In this document: piece after piece, positions 10,339-18,726 of the stretch
Numbering within the stretch: position 1 is the first letter of the stretch
How the letters are laid out: each line of letters begins with the position of its first letter
From: Pseudomonas guineae
GTDB taxonomy: Bacteria > Pseudomonadota > Gammaproteobacteria > Pseudomonadales > Pseudomonadaceae
Assembly (NCBI RefSeq): GCF_900113745.1
Contig: NZ_FOQL01000006.1
Coordinates: 100,010 to 164,009, forward strand
DNA length: 64,000 nt
Direction: 5' to 3'
The notes under the pieces: generated by a model
The model's input: only the letters and a program-made list of their open reading frames with translations
Told to the model about the DNA's origin: nothing
The model's database searches: none
Translations under genes and position numbers: made by a program

Positions 10339-10670
10339 ATCAGACTCCAGATAATCTCAGGGCGGTAGAACGTGCGCCAGTCTAGCAGCCCTGCTGGTGT
10401 AATCGGGCCTGCGCTCGGGGAGACTCGCTAAGTGCGCTTGCGCACCGACAGCGCCGCGCCAATCGTTAAATCTAGTGCTGCGCTTCCTAGGCCTGTTAAT
10501 TGGCCAAGGGCTGCGTGGGTTACCCGGAATCACCCTCGGCCCGCCCGGGGTGACTAACTAAATAGGCTAAAGCTGCAGTTATCGACGTCATGTCGCAGGT
10601 CATCGCGCGCTTGGACGTTGTGCGTTAAGGAAAGACGCCTAGCAACCGTCCACTGCCGTGGAGAAATGTC
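10339..10670. other. Intergenic region without a recognised gene
   Basis: 332 bp between divergent pgm and a small secreted-protein gene. It must contain both promoters. I found no reading frame of credible length, no clear operator and no RNA-like structure. The stretch GCCTGTTAATTGGC (about 10492-10505) is an imperfect inverted repeat of unknown meaning. Confidence 0.5.
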
Positions 10671-10964
10671 ATGCACAGGCTCGGATACGTACGTTCAATC
10701 GCCCAGCACAGCCTTTTGCTTCTGTTACTGCTCAGCGCCGCTGCACAGGCAGAGGGTTTACTTGCTCCGGCGGTATTCATTACCGCCCCTCAGCAGACCC
10801 GCACACACGCTTTAAGCACGCGCAGTAGCCTGGACAAAGCAGCCTTACAACCCGTGGCGGCCGATCGGCAACTGCCGGCTAAGCGCAATGCCGGCCAGTG
10901 GCTCAGCCACTCAGTAAAACCGTCCGACTCGGCTGCCCCGCTGCTTCCCAGGTTGCGTTTCTAA
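10671..10964 (+). CDS. Hypothetical secreted protein
   Basis: 97 residues. The N-terminus has a basic start, a leucine run (HSLLLLLLLSAAAQAEG) and an AQA signal-peptidase site, so export to the periplasm or beyond is likely. The mature part of about 67 residues is rich in Ala, Ser, Pro and Leu with no cysteine and no recognised domain. GGAG precedes the ATG at usable spacing. It lies 97 bp upstream of the GGDEF-EAL gene on the same strand and may share its transcript. No function can be assigned, and a chance ORF cannot be excluded. Confidence 0.5.
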   Translation: MHRLGYVRSIAQHSLLLLLLLSAAAQAEGLLAPAVFITAPQQTRTHALSTRSSLDKAALQPVAADRQLPAKRNAGQWLSHSVKPSDSAAPLLPRLRF

Positions 10965-11061
10965 AACACAGGCTAAGCGAGCGCTCACATGAGCTAACGC
11001 TGCATCCGCAACCGCAGGCGCGCCAAATCCGGCGTAACCCTCGCTAGGAAGTGTCGGCAAC

Positions 11062-13182
11062 ATGGTTAATCACATTCTGGTCATCACCGCTAACAGCGAC
11101 GACGCTGCCACCCTGGATAAGGTTTTGGACAGAGCCCACGACGGCCCTTTTTGCATTGAATGGGTGACCCGCCTGAGCCTGGCCCTGGAGCGCTTGCGGC
11201 TTAAGGAGCCTGTAGCGATTGATGCCATCTTGATTGATTTAGCGTTACCCGACAGCCAAGGTCTGGCTACCTTTAGCCAATTGTTTGCCCTGGCGCCGGG
11301 CATTCCAATCATGACCCTTAGCGAGCTTGATGCTGACCAGCAGACGGCTGAAGCGATCCGCCTTGGCGCTCAGGGCAGCCTGTCCAAGGGGCATTTCGGC
11401 AGTGCCCTGGTGCCACAAGCGCTGCGCAATATCATCCGCCGTAAAGCGGTTGAAGAAGCGCTGTTTGTGGAAAAGGCGCGCCTGATCATCACCCTGAACT
11501 CAATCAGCGATGCGGTCATCGGCACCGACCTGCACGGTAACGTCGACTACCTCAATAGCGCGGCCGAACAGATGACTGGCTGGTTACAAGCCGACGCGCA
11601 AAACCAGCCGATCGACAGCGTTATGCGCCTGGTTAATGACCAAACCCGCGCACCCGTTACCAACCCGATTTTCAAGGTCCTCCAAGACGATGCCTGCAAG
11701 CTGCTGGCCACCGGCACCATCCTGATCCGCCGTGACGGCAGCGAATCGGCCATCGAAGATAGCGCCGCGCCGATCCATGACTCAGCAGGGCACCTCAAAG
11801 GCGCGGTGATGGTCTTTCATGACATCGCTGCGGCCCACGCGATAACCGAAAAAATGGCCCATCAGGCGCAACACGACAGCCTGACTAACCTGCCCAATCG
11901 CTCCCTGCTGAATGACCGCATCACCCAGGCCATTGGCCTGGCCGAGCGCCACAACAGCGAACTGGCCCTGCTGTTTCTTGACTTGGACAACTTCAAACAC
12001 ATCAACGACTCACTCGGGCACTGCATCGGTGACCAACTGCTTCAAGCCGTGGCTCTGCGCTTGTGTAGCTGTGTGCGCAGCTCGGATACGGTCAGCCGAA
12101 TGGGCGGGGATGAGTTTGTCGTGCTGCTGAGCCAAAACCATTCGGCGGAAGATGCGGCGCACACGGCTGAAAAAATCCTCGAAAGCCTGGCGGCCACCTT
12201 TGTGATTGCTCAACAGCAATTGTTTATAACCGCCAGCATCGGCATCAGCACCTACCCTAATGATGCCCAGACGACGCAGGATCTGATCAAAAATGCCGAT
12301 ACGGCGATGTACCAGGCCAAGGAGGAAGGCCGCAACAACTACCAGTTCTTCCGCAGTGAAATGAACCGCCGCGCCGTGGAACGGCAAGTGATTGAAGCGC
12401 ACCTGCGCACAGCCATGGATAACGGCGAGTTCATCCTCCACTACCAACCCAAGATTGACCTGCACAGCGGCAAAATTACCAGCGCCGAAGCGCTGATCCG
12501 CTGGCAGCATCCGGCGTGGGGGTTGATTTTACCGGCCCGCTTTATTCCGGTAGCCGAAGCCTGCGGACTGATCGTAGCGCTCGGCCGTTGGGTGCTGGTG
12601 CAAGCCTGTACCCAAGCCAAACGCTGGGAAAATTGTGGCTATCAGCTCGACTCAATAGCGGTGAACATCTCAGCTCAGGAGTTTCGCCATAAGAGTTTTG
12701 TCGCCAGCGTGACGAACGCCTTGGCCGTCTCAGGGTTGCCGCCGCACAACTTGCAACTAGAAATCAGCGAAAGCGTACTAATGCGTGACGCCGAGGCCAG
12801 CGTGACGATTTTGCAGCAGCTTAAGGCGCTGGGCGTCCAGCTAGCGGTGGACGACTTTGGCACCGGCTATTCCAGCCTCAGCTACCTCAGCCAATTCCCC
12901 CTCGACGTGCTGAAAATTGATCAATCCTTTATCAAAGACATTCACCGCACTAACGGCATCATCGTCAATGCGGTCATCGCCATGGGCAATAGCCTTAAGC
13001 AACGGGTGATTGCTGAAGGCATCGAAGAAGCGGTGCAGTTGGAGTTCCTGCGCCACCATCACTGCGGCGAAGGCCAAGGGTTTTTGTTCAGCCACCCGGT
13101 CAGCGTGGAGCGCTTTGCTAATTTACTGCGCTGCGGTATCAGCTCGCCAATCAATACGCTTTGCCAAGCAACCGGGACCTAA
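11062..13182 (+). CDS. Receiver-like/PAS/GGDEF/EAL cyclic-di-GMP turnover protein
   Basis: 706 residues. Residues 4-125 form a receiver-like domain with the phospho-acceptor position kept (Asp59 in ILIDLALPDSQG). The acidic pair after strand 1 is replaced (ILVITANSDD), so phosphorylation is doubtful. A PAS domain follows (about 140-260; SISDAVIGTDLHGNVDYLNS). The diguanylate cyclase domain has intact GGDEF (348-352) and an inhibitory-site RxxD (RSSD, 339-342) five residues upstream. The phosphodiesterase domain has EAL (476-478), DDFGTG (597 on) and AEGIE. Both catalytic signatures look intact, so it may make and degrade c-di-GMP. No histidine kinase is adjacent. The ribosome-binding site is AGGAAG. 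Confidence 0.92.
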   Translation: MVNHILVITANSDDAATLDKVLDRAHDGPFCIEWVTRLSLALERLRLKEPVAIDAILIDLALPDSQGLATFSQLFALAPGIPIMTLSELDADQQTAEAIRLGAQGSLSKGHFGSALVPQALRNIIRRKAVEEALFVEKARLIITLNSISDAVIGTDLHGNVDYLNSAAEQMTGWLQADAQNQPIDSVMRLVNDQTRAPVTNPIFKVLQDDACKLLATGTILIRRDGSESAIEDSAAPIHDSAGHLKGAVMVFHDIAAAHAITEKMAHQAQHDSLTNLPNRSLLNDRITQAIGLAERHNSELALLFLDLDNFKHINDSLGHCIGDQLLQAVALRLCSCVRSSDTVSRMGGDEFVVLLSQNHSAEDAAHTAEKILESLAATFVIAQQQLFITASIGISTYPNDAQTTQDLIKNADTAMYQAKEEGRNNYQFFRSEMNRRAVERQVIEAHLRTAMDNGEFILHYQPKIDLHSGKITSAEALIRWQHPAWGLILPARFIPVAEACGLIVALGRWVLVQACTQAKRWENCGYQLDSIAVNISAQEFRHKSFVASVTNALAVSGLPPHNLQLEISESVLMRDAEASVTILQQLKALGVQLAVDDFGTGYSSLSYLSQFPLDVLKIDQSFIKDIHRTNGIIVNAVIAMGNSLKQRVIAEGIEEAVQLEFLRHHHCGEGQGFLFSHPVSVERFANLLRCGISSPINTLCQATGT

Positions 13183-13187
13183 AGCCT

Positions 13188-13228
13188 ACTGCTGTTTCGG
13201 TGCCGGCGCCGGCAAGCGAAACGGCAGT
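13188..13228. terminator. Strong hairpin between convergent genes
   Basis: ACTGCTGTTTCG (13188-13199) pairs with CGAAACGGCAGT (13217-13228) with one G-T pair, and the intervening TGCCGGCGCCGGCA (13201-13214) is itself a perfect palindrome. It separates the GGDEF-EAL gene from the convergent Crp/Fnr gene. No long T-run follows, so termination is inferred from position and stem strength. Confidence 0.6.
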
Positions 13229-13240
13229 AAGCACCTGCAC

Positions 13241-13945
13241 CTAGAACTGCGCGTGATAATCGTCCTGCAACGCGGCATAACACTCGCAGGCGGCATGCTC
13301 TAATCCACCACGGTCGAGAATCTTGATTTCACCCCGGCTGTAGCTGATCAAACCGCGCTCTTGCAAGGCGGCAGCGGCGATCGATACACCGCTACGACGC
13401 ACCCCGAGCATGTCTGCCAGAAACTCATGGGTCAGGTGAAAGTGATTGGCATGGGCGCGGTCATGGGTCATCAGCAGCCAGCGCGCTAAACGCGGCTCAA
13501 TTTCATGAAAGTGAACGCACGCCGCGCTCTGCGACAACTGCGCCATGACTACATACAGATAGCGCTTAAGGGTGCGCAACAGAGCTGGGCTTCTCAGCAG
13601 CTGCTGCCGAAACAGCACACTGCTAATGCGCAAGGCACTGCCTGAGCCTTGCACCACCGCGCGTATAGGCGCTTGTGCAACCCCTAACGCGAGCGTCGCG
13701 CCGAGCATGCCTTCATTGCCGATCAAGCCCATTTCCAGGGGTTGGTGACCCTTTAGCGTGGTCACCAGGGCTATAAACGCACTCAGCGGAAAATACACAT
13801 GGCCAATCGGCTGATTGGCCTCATACAGCACACTGCCAAAAACCAGTTCCACCGGCTCACAGACGTTGAGTAGCTGTTTGCGTTGCTTGCTCGGCAGGCC
13901 TTCAATCAGCTGGCTGAGGATGTGCCGCGGTGCTATAGCAGACAT
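13241..13945 (-). CDS. Crp/Fnr-family transcription regulator (paralogue 1)
   Basis: 234 residues. The N-terminal cyclic-nucleotide-binding fold (about 15-130) includes LVFGSVLYEANQPIGHVYFP and GNEGMLGATLALG. A C-terminal winged helix (about 160-215) includes LTHEFLADMLGVRRSGVS, and the protein ends near CECYAAL. The phosphate-binding cassette of true CRP (the FGE...R-S/T motif) is not recognisable and Fnr cysteines are missing, so the effector is unknown. It resembles the neighbour at 14076 and the gene at 23260 but is the most divergent of the three. AAGGA precedes the start. The DNA between it and the next gene shows no copy of the operator found upstream of the other two. Confidence 0.88.
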   Translation of the reverse strand: MSAIAPRHILSQLIEGLPSKQRKQLLNVCEPVELVFGSVLYEANQPIGHVYFPLSAFIALVTTLKGHQPLEMGLIGNEGMLGATLALGVAQAPIRAVVQGSGSALRISSVLFRQQLLRSPALLRTLKRYLYVVMAQLSQSAACVHFHEIEPRLARWLLMTHDRAHANHFHLTHEFLADMLGVRRSGVSIAAAALQERGLISYSRGEIKILDRGGLEHAACECYAALQDDYHAQF

Positions 13946-14075
13946 TCATTGGTCCTTAGCACGACGCTTGCCAAAGAATGGCGCGATAACGGTGCTTGAC
14001 GCCCTCGCCATTGCAGTCTGCCTGAGTAGCCGGGCAGCGCTCTGTGCGCTGCGGCACCCAAGCCAGGGCCACCAC

Positions 14076-14807
14076 TTAATGCGTCAAATGGGGGGCATTG
14101 CAAGGCAGTAAACGATCAGTTTCGGACTTGACCACGGCGTAGCATTCACAACTCAGGCTTTCGAGTCTTTCGCGGTCGCGCACGGTGATCAGCCCCCGGC
14201 TGTAGTCAATTACACCCAGGCGATGCAGCTTGCCGGCAGCTTCAGTCACGCCCTCACGGCGCACGCCGAGCATATTGGCGATCAGCTCCTGAGTCATGGC
14301 CAATTGGCTACCTGACAGGCGATCAAGCGACAACAGCAACCAGCGACACAGCTGCTGGTCAATCGAGTGATGACGGTTGCACACTGCCGTCTGCGCCATC
14401 TGGGTAATCAGCGCCTGGCTGTAACGCAGCATCAGATGCAGCATCTCGCCGTGACGGTTGAACTCTTCTTTAAAGCGTTTGCCCAGCACCCGGTAGGCAC
14501 TCCCCGCACTTTGCACAATGGCGCGGCTGGTGGTGCTTTCACCGCCCATAAACAGCGCTACGCCAATCACCCCGTCATTGCCCACCACGGAAATCTCCGC
14601 CGATGCGCCGCTTTCCATCACATACAGCAGGGATACGATTGAGTCAGTCGGAAAGTAGACATGCCGCAACGTGTCGCCCGACTCGTAGAGCACCATACCC
14701 AGCGGCATGTCCACTAACTCAAGGTGCGGCAACAGACGCTCCACTACCTCGCGGGGCAGCGTGGCAAGAAGGTGGTTCTGCTGCGGACTGGGGGTTACGG
14801 ACATCAT
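14076..14807 (-). CDS. Crp/Fnr-family transcription regulator (paralogue 2)
   Basis: 243 residues, with a CNB domain (VLYESGDTLRHVYFPTDS, GNDGVIGVALFMGG) and an HTH (MTQELIANMLGVRREGVTEA), ending SCECYAVVKSETDRLLP. It is very similar to the protein at 23260: many blocks are shared outright, such as YFPTDSIVSLLY, SRAIVQS and MTQELIA. Neither shows the CRP cAMP-contact motif or an Fnr cluster. A perfect 20-bp palindrome lies 91 bp upstream of the start, and a diverged copy sits 83 bp upstream of the paralogue, which suggests common control or autoregulation. GGAGAC precedes the ATG. Confidence 0.9.
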   Translation of the reverse strand: MMSVTPSPQQNHLLATLPREVVERLLPHLELVDMPLGMVLYESGDTLRHVYFPTDSIVSLLYVMESGASAEISVVGNDGVIGVALFMGGESTTSRAIVQSAGSAYRVLGKRFKEEFNRHGEMLHLMLRYSQALITQMAQTAVCNRHHSIDQQLCRWLLLSLDRLSGSQLAMTQELIANMLGVRREGVTEAAGKLHRLGVIDYSRGLITVRDRERLESLSCECYAVVKSETDRLLPCNAPHLTH

Positions 14808-14897
14808 TGTCTCCGATCAAGATCCTGCGGACGGGGTGTGCGCGACCGGAATAGGGCTCTGACCGCATAGAGCAGCGTAATCCAATCTAGAATTTTA

Positions 14898-14917
14898 TCT
14901 GTACGCTAGCGTACAGA
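14898..14917. promoter_or_regulatory. Perfect 20-bp palindromic operator candidate
   Basis: TCTGTACGCTAGCGTACAGA is identical to its reverse complement. It lies in the 234-bp divergent region between the Crp/Fnr gene at 14807 and the gene at 15042. A related site (8 of 10 matches in the left half, identical right half) lies at 24071-24090 upstream of the paralogous Crp/Fnr gene. The conserved spacing to start codons (91 and 83 bp) supports a real binding site; the protein that binds is unknown. Confidence 0.75.
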
Positions 14918-15041
14918 CAGACACCATCGCGAGCCGTTAAAAGAATAGGAAAATGACCATCGTGCAGGTGAGCCAAAAGCAGCATCTGCAGCGGTAACGG
15001 CCATTTCCGGCTATTCTTGCCAGCCTTTTTGATCCTGCAGG

Positions 15042-15584
15042 ATGACCCGAATGAAAGCCCAGCTCGAAGAACTGATCGGTAAAATAAGCTCGGGCTGCAT
15101 GCTGGCCAACGACATCGCACGCATCGCCGAGGACGCCGCCCAGGCCTATGCCGACCCGCAGGCATTCCTCGCGGCCAACCCGGACATCAACTACGACGAC
15201 AGCTTCCCTATTCCGCTGGGTGAGTGGATGGTCATCGGCAGCCTGCCGGAAACCGTGTTATTCCAGGCTGATAGTTATGATGCGCTGTTTCAGCAGATCG
15301 TCGAATCGTTCGGACCAGAGGTGAGCTTTGTGCTTAAGCCCAAGCAACTGGCCAAAGTCGAACCGCTAAAAGCGCTGAACCGCATTCAGGTGCAACTCGC
15401 CAGTCTGTCGCCGGAAACCAAGGGGTATGTGTTGCTGGATTTCAGCGAGCCGCTGGATGACGAGCTGCAAGCCGTGCTGGTCTACAGCAGCGATTTGGAA
15501 AGGGTGATGGCATTAGCGGTGGAAGTCGGCATTTACGCCGCGCCGGCCTACGAAGCGCTGAAAGCAGCGCACAGCGAAGAATAA
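15042..15584 (+). CDS. Conserved hypothetical protein
   Basis: 180 residues (177 if the ATG at 15051 is used), acidic, soluble, with no signal peptide, no membrane segment and no cysteine cluster. The N-terminal half includes SSGCMLANDIARIAEDAAQAY and a repeated proline-aromatic stretch (FPIPLGEWMVIGSLPETVLF). I do not recognise a named domain. Codon use and the clean start (CAGG before ATGACCCGAATG) support a real gene. It is divergent from the Crp/Fnr gene and shares its upstream region, including the palindrome at 14898, so it may be a target of the same regulator. Confidence 0.75.
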   Translation: MTRMKAQLEELIGKISSGCMLANDIARIAEDAAQAYADPQAFLAANPDINYDDSFPIPLGEWMVIGSLPETVLFQADSYDALFQQIVESFGPEVSFVLKPKQLAKVEPLKALNRIQVQLASLSPETKGYVLLDFSEPLDDELQAVLVYSSDLERVMALAVEVGIYAAPAYEALKAAHSEE

Positions 15585-15592
15585 AACCGATT

Positions 15593-15621
15593 CGCCAGCA
15601 GCGCACTCAGCGCTGCTGGCG
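15593..15621. terminator. 12-bp perfect stem between convergent genes
   Basis: CGCCAGCAGCGC (15593-15604) and GCGCTGCTGGCG (15610-15621) form a perfect stem with loop ACTCA. The stem covers the stop codon of the zinc-finger anti-sigma gene and follows the hypothetical gene ending at 15584. On the minus strand it is followed by CGAATCGGTTTTATT, giving a weak T-run. A bidirectional terminator is the likely role. Confidence 0.65.
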
Positions 15622-15840
15622 ACGCAACTCGGCAAGCTTGCCAGCCAGCGCATCCAACTCGGCACTCTGCCCACGCGGCAAGCGGCGCAGCACCCCCTGG
15701 GCCAGGCGCAACTGCTTAATAAAGCGCCGGCAATTGACGCACATGGTCAGGTGCATACGCACGGACAGACGCTTATGCAGCCCCATCTGACCATCGATAT
15801 AGTCACTGGAGTGGGCCACCAACTCCTTGCAGCTCAACAT
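15607..15840 (-). CDS. Putative zinc-finger anti-sigma factor
   Basis: 77 residues. H-x3-C-x2-C (HLTMCVNC) plus an upstream CKEL segment matches the small ZAS-type (zf-HC2) anti-sigma domain, in which a zinc-binding helix bundle clamps the sigma factor. There is no transmembrane helix, so this would be a soluble, perhaps redox- or metal-responsive, form. The start overlaps the sigma-factor stop by 7 bp, and GAGGAG inside the sigma gene is its ribosome-binding site. Translational coupling with the sigma gene supports the partner role. The arrangement resembles PA3285-PA3284. Confidence 0.8.
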   Translation of the reverse strand: MLSCKELVAHSSDYIDGQMGLHKRLSVRMHLTMCVNCRRFIKQLRLAQGVLRRLPRGQSAELDALAGKLAELRRQQR

Positions 15841-16448
15841 TGTCCGGTCTCCTCAAAATGCTCCAAGGTGGCAAAAACCTTGAGTCGAGCACGGTGCAGC
15901 AGTACCCGCACATTAGAGAGAGACACCTGCAAAAGATTACAAATCGCCTGCAATTCCAACCCTTCACGCTCACGCAAGTGCAAAACACTGGCTTGCAGTT
16001 CGGGCAGGCTGGCCAGGGTATGTTCCAGGCACTCGCGCAACTCCTCTTCGCTCAGCAGTGCTTCCGGGGAGTCGTGATGCCAGGCATGCGGGGCAAGTAA
16101 CCAATGGCCATTCTCCCTGAAACGCTCATCGCCGACACTGCCATGGGGTGAGGGAATATCGTCGAGCAACACTTCGCGGCGATTGCCTTTCAGGCGGGTT
16201 TTCGCAGTGTTGGCGGTGATGGTCAACAGCCAGGTTTTCAGGCTTGAGCGCGCCTGAAAACCGTCAAGGCTACGCACCACGGCCAGCCAGGCATCTTGCA
16301 CCACTTCGTCAGCATTGCGGCTGCCAACAATGGCAAAAGCCACCGCGCGCATCGCCCCCTGATAGGTGACGACTAGCTCACGGTAGGCTTTCTGTTCGCC
16401 TGCACGCAGGCGAACTAGGAGCGCCTGATCAACCGGGTACTCCATCAA
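15834..16448 (-). CDS. ECF RNA polymerase sigma factor
   Basis: 204 residues. Region 2 (about 10-80) includes ELVVTYQGAMRAVAFAI and ADEVVQDAWLAVV; region 4 (about 130-190) includes LASLPELQASVLHLREREGL and LQVSLSNVRVLLHRARLK, the -35 recognition helix. The linker between the two regions (GNRREVLLDDIPSPHGSVG onward) is longer than usual. The start overlaps the fabH-like stop by 4 bp, and the anti-sigma gene follows with a 7-bp overlap, so the three form a tightly coupled operon. The layout is as in P. aeruginosa PA3286-PA3284. The target promoters are unknown. Confidence 0.92.
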   Translation of the reverse strand: MMEYPVDQALLVRLRAGEQKAYRELVVTYQGAMRAVAFAIVGSRNADEVVQDAWLAVVRSLDGFQARSSLKTWLLTITANTAKTRLKGNRREVLLDDIPSPHGSVGDERFRENGHWLLAPHAWHHDSPEALLSEEELRECLEHTLASLPELQASVLHLREREGLELQAICNLLQVSLSNVRVLLHRARLKVFATLEHFEETGQC

Positions 16449-17572
16449 TGTTTGCGCAGAATCACGCTACCAATGGAATACCCCGCACCGAACGAGCTGA
16501 GCACGCCCAGCGCGCCGCTCGGCAGGTCATCTTGGTATTTATGCAGGGCAATCACCGAACCGGCCGAACTGGTGTTGGCGTAGGTGTCGAGAATCACCGG
16601 CGCTTCGCCTGGCTCAGCATCACGGCCGAGCAGCTTGCGCGCGATCAGCAGGTTCATGTTGAGGTTGGCCTGATGCAGCCAGAAGCGCTTCACGTCACCG
16701 ACATTCAGCTGATTTTCCGCCAGGTGCGCGGCAATCAGTTCTGCAACCATGGGGCAAACGTCCTTAAACACCTTGCGGCCTTCCTGAACGAACAGCTTGT
16801 CGCGCGCACCAACGCCCTCCTCCGCACAGCGGTTGAGGAAGCCGAAGTTGTTGCGAATATTGTTGCTGAACTGAGTAATCAGCTTGGTGCCGACGATATC
16901 GAACTGACAGTCCGAGGTGGCCTGGTCAGCGCGCTCAATGATCACTGCCGTGGCCGCATCACCGAAAATGAAGTGACTGTCGCGGTCACGAAAGTTTAGG
17001 TGACCGGTGCAGATTTCCGGGTTGACCATCAAAATCGCCCGGGCCTGGCCCAGTTGCACGCTGTTGGCGGCGGCCTGAATACCAAAGGTGGCCGAGGAGC
17101 ACGCCACGTTCATGTCGTAACCAAAGCCCTGAATGCCCAACGCGGCCTGCACTTCAATGGCTACGGCCGGGTAGCCACGTTGCAAGTTGGAGCAGGCAAC
17201 GATCACCCCGTCGATATCGGCGGCAGTTTTACCAGCACGCGCCAGGGCGTCTTTGGCGGCGCCGACGGCCATTTCGCAGAGGATGCCCCACTCGTCATTG
17301 CTGCGCTCAGGAATGCGCGGGGCCATACGCTGTGGGTCAAGAATGCCGGCTTTGTCCATGACAAAGCGGCTTTTGATACCGGAGGCTTTTTCGATAAAAC
17401 CACTGCTCGACTCGCTCAGCGCGTCGACTTCACCGCTGGCGATAGCCGCGGCGTTATCGGCATTAAATTGCTGCACGAAGGCGTTGAATGACTCGACCAA
17501 CTCATCGTTGGAAATACTGTTTGCCGGGGTATAGAGGCCGGTACCGCTGATCACGACGTTATGCACAGTCAT
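16445..17572 (-). CDS. Beta-ketoacyl-ACP synthase III family protein (PA3286-like)
   Basis: 375 residues of the thiolase fold. The FabH catalytic triad is visible as Cys in NVACSSATFG, His in RFWLHQANLN and Asn in DTYANTSSAG, and the C-terminus reads SFGAGYSIGSVILRK. It would condense an acyl-CoA with malonyl-ACP in the cytosol. The P. aeruginosa homologue PA3286 has been reported to feed beta-oxidation intermediates into fatty acid synthesis, and that role is inferred here from similarity and gene order. The SD-like GAGGA abuts the ATG at 17572 too closely, whereas the in-frame GTG at 17566 has ideal spacing, so translation may begin there. Confidence 0.9.
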   Translation of the reverse strand: MTVHNVVISGTGLYTPANSISNDELVESFNAFVQQFNADNAAAIASGEVDALSESSSGFIEKASGIKSRFVMDKAGILDPQRMAPRIPERSNDEWGILCEMAVGAAKDALARAGKTAADIDGVIVACSNLQRGYPAVAIEVQAALGIQGFGYDMNVACSSATFGIQAAANSVQLGQARAILMVNPEICTGHLNFRDRDSHFIFGDAATAVIIERADQATSDCQFDIVGTKLITQFSNNIRNNFGFLNRCAEEGVGARDKLFVQEGRKVFKDVCPMVAELIAAHLAENQLNVGDVKRFWLHQANLNMNLLIARKLLGRDAEPGEAPVILDTYANTSSAGSVIALHKYQDDLPSGALGVLSSFGAGYSIGSVILRKH

Positions 17573-18085
17573 TCCTCATGTTCTTCGCCGCAGGCAGCGG
17601 CCAGTTATGCAGTAGGCCCAGGGCTGGCTGGCCATGAGCAAAAAATAGGCTGACAGGCTCAGCACACTCAGTCCCTGAAACAGCCTGTTACTTACCACGG
17701 AGTTTGCCACAGCCATGGGGCCTTCGTCCGCTCAGCACGTCAGGGCAGATGCAACGTGCTGTCGGCTAATGAGGCAAAGATGCTCATAACGTCGCACAAG
17801 ACACATCCGGCCGAAGCCTAATCGCCGGCGCTTGAGTCGTCAGAAACAACCGCCTCAGTCCTGAATATAGTGGGCACATCAGCGCTCAGCGGCACGCGTA
17901 AATATGATTAGGTTGGCCAGCGCAAGCATGCCATTTGCCAACAACGTCAAGGAAGCCAGCGCGGCTAGCCCTGACCCAGCTGCGGAGACGCGCGCCAGCC
18001 AGCCACTTGACTATCGAGTCACAGCGTGAAAAAACGGAGGCCGCAGGCACGACCCTGCCCCCTTACGCTTTTGGATACCTACCTT
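17573..18085. other. 513-bp intergenic region, no gene recognised
   Basis: This separates the divergent fabH-like and LysE genes. Open frames here are short or lack protein-like composition; the frame running into the LysE gene from 17935 is read in another register and looks like noise. It must hold promoters for both flanking genes and possibly ECF-dependent sites, but I could not identify a convincing promoter or operator. Confidence 0.5.
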
Positions 18086-18697
18086 ATGGCCCTGCATACC
18101 TGGCTTTTATTTGTTACCGCGGTGTTGGGTCTGGCGTTAACACCGGGCCCCAATGGCCTACTTGCGCTCAGCCATGGCGCGCTCTATGGCCACCGTAAGA
18201 CCCTGTTTACGGTCAGTGGCGGCGTGCTTGGTTTTACCCTGCTGATGGCCTTGTCGATGCTCGGCATTGGCACCTTGCTGCAAGCCTCAGCGCAGGCGCT
18301 GATCATTCTCAAATGGCTGGGCGGTGCCTACCTGATCTGGCTTGGCATTCAACTCTGGCGCGCCCCGCCCTTGCACTTGAGCATGGCCGAGAAAGCCACT
18401 GAGCGCAGCGGTCTGAAACTATTCCGCCAGGGCCTGCTGTCGGCGCTATCCAACCCGAAGGTGATCCTGTTTTTTGGCGCTTTTCTGCCGCAATTTCTCG
18501 ACCCACATGCCGATCTCTGGCTGCAGTTCGCCATCATGGCCATGACCTTTGCCGTGGTCGAAGGCAGCGTAGAATACCTGCTGGCGCGCATGGCTCATCG
18601 TGTGCGGCCCTGGTTACAACGCAGCGGTAAAGGCTTCAACCGTTGCTGCGGAGGGCTGTTTGCACTGATGGGCGCCGCCCTGCCAATGACCCGCTGA
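18086..18697 (+). CDS. LysE/RhtB-family amino acid exporter
   Basis: 203 residues from the ATG at 18086. The N-terminus (LLFVTAVLGLALTPGPNGLL) carries the family's TPGPN signature in the first helix. About six hydrophobic helices follow, with the conserved GGAYLIWLGIQLWRA and NPKVILFFGAFLPQF. The open frame extends to a GTG at 18026, but the added 20 residues are highly basic and not found in the family, so the shorter start was chosen although its ribosome-binding site is weak. It would export an amino acid or derivative across the inner membrane by proton exchange; the substrate cannot be read from sequence. Confidence 0.9.
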   Translation: MALHTWLLFVTAVLGLALTPGPNGLLALSHGALYGHRKTLFTVSGGVLGFTLLMALSMLGIGTLLQASAQALIILKWLGGAYLIWLGIQLWRAPPLHLSMAEKATERSGLKLFRQGLLSALSNPKVILFFGAFLPQFLDPHADLWLQFAIMAMTFAVVEGSVEYLLARMAHRVRPWLQRSGKGFNRCCGGLFALMGAALPMTR

Positions 18698-18726
18698 ACG
18701 GCCACGACCAGAAAGGATCTGCACTG

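Noticed and set aside
9322..10368. 348-residue plus-strand frame opposite pgm
   Set aside because: It is antisense to a well-supported gene and has no protein-like motifs; it arises from GC-rich codon structure.
10618..10815. 65-residue frame overlapping the small secreted protein
   Set aside because: It overlaps in another frame and has a cysteine-rich, unordered composition without a start signal.
18026..18085. Upstream GTG start for the LysE gene
   Set aside because: It would add a basic, hydrophilic leader before the first membrane helix, unlike the family.
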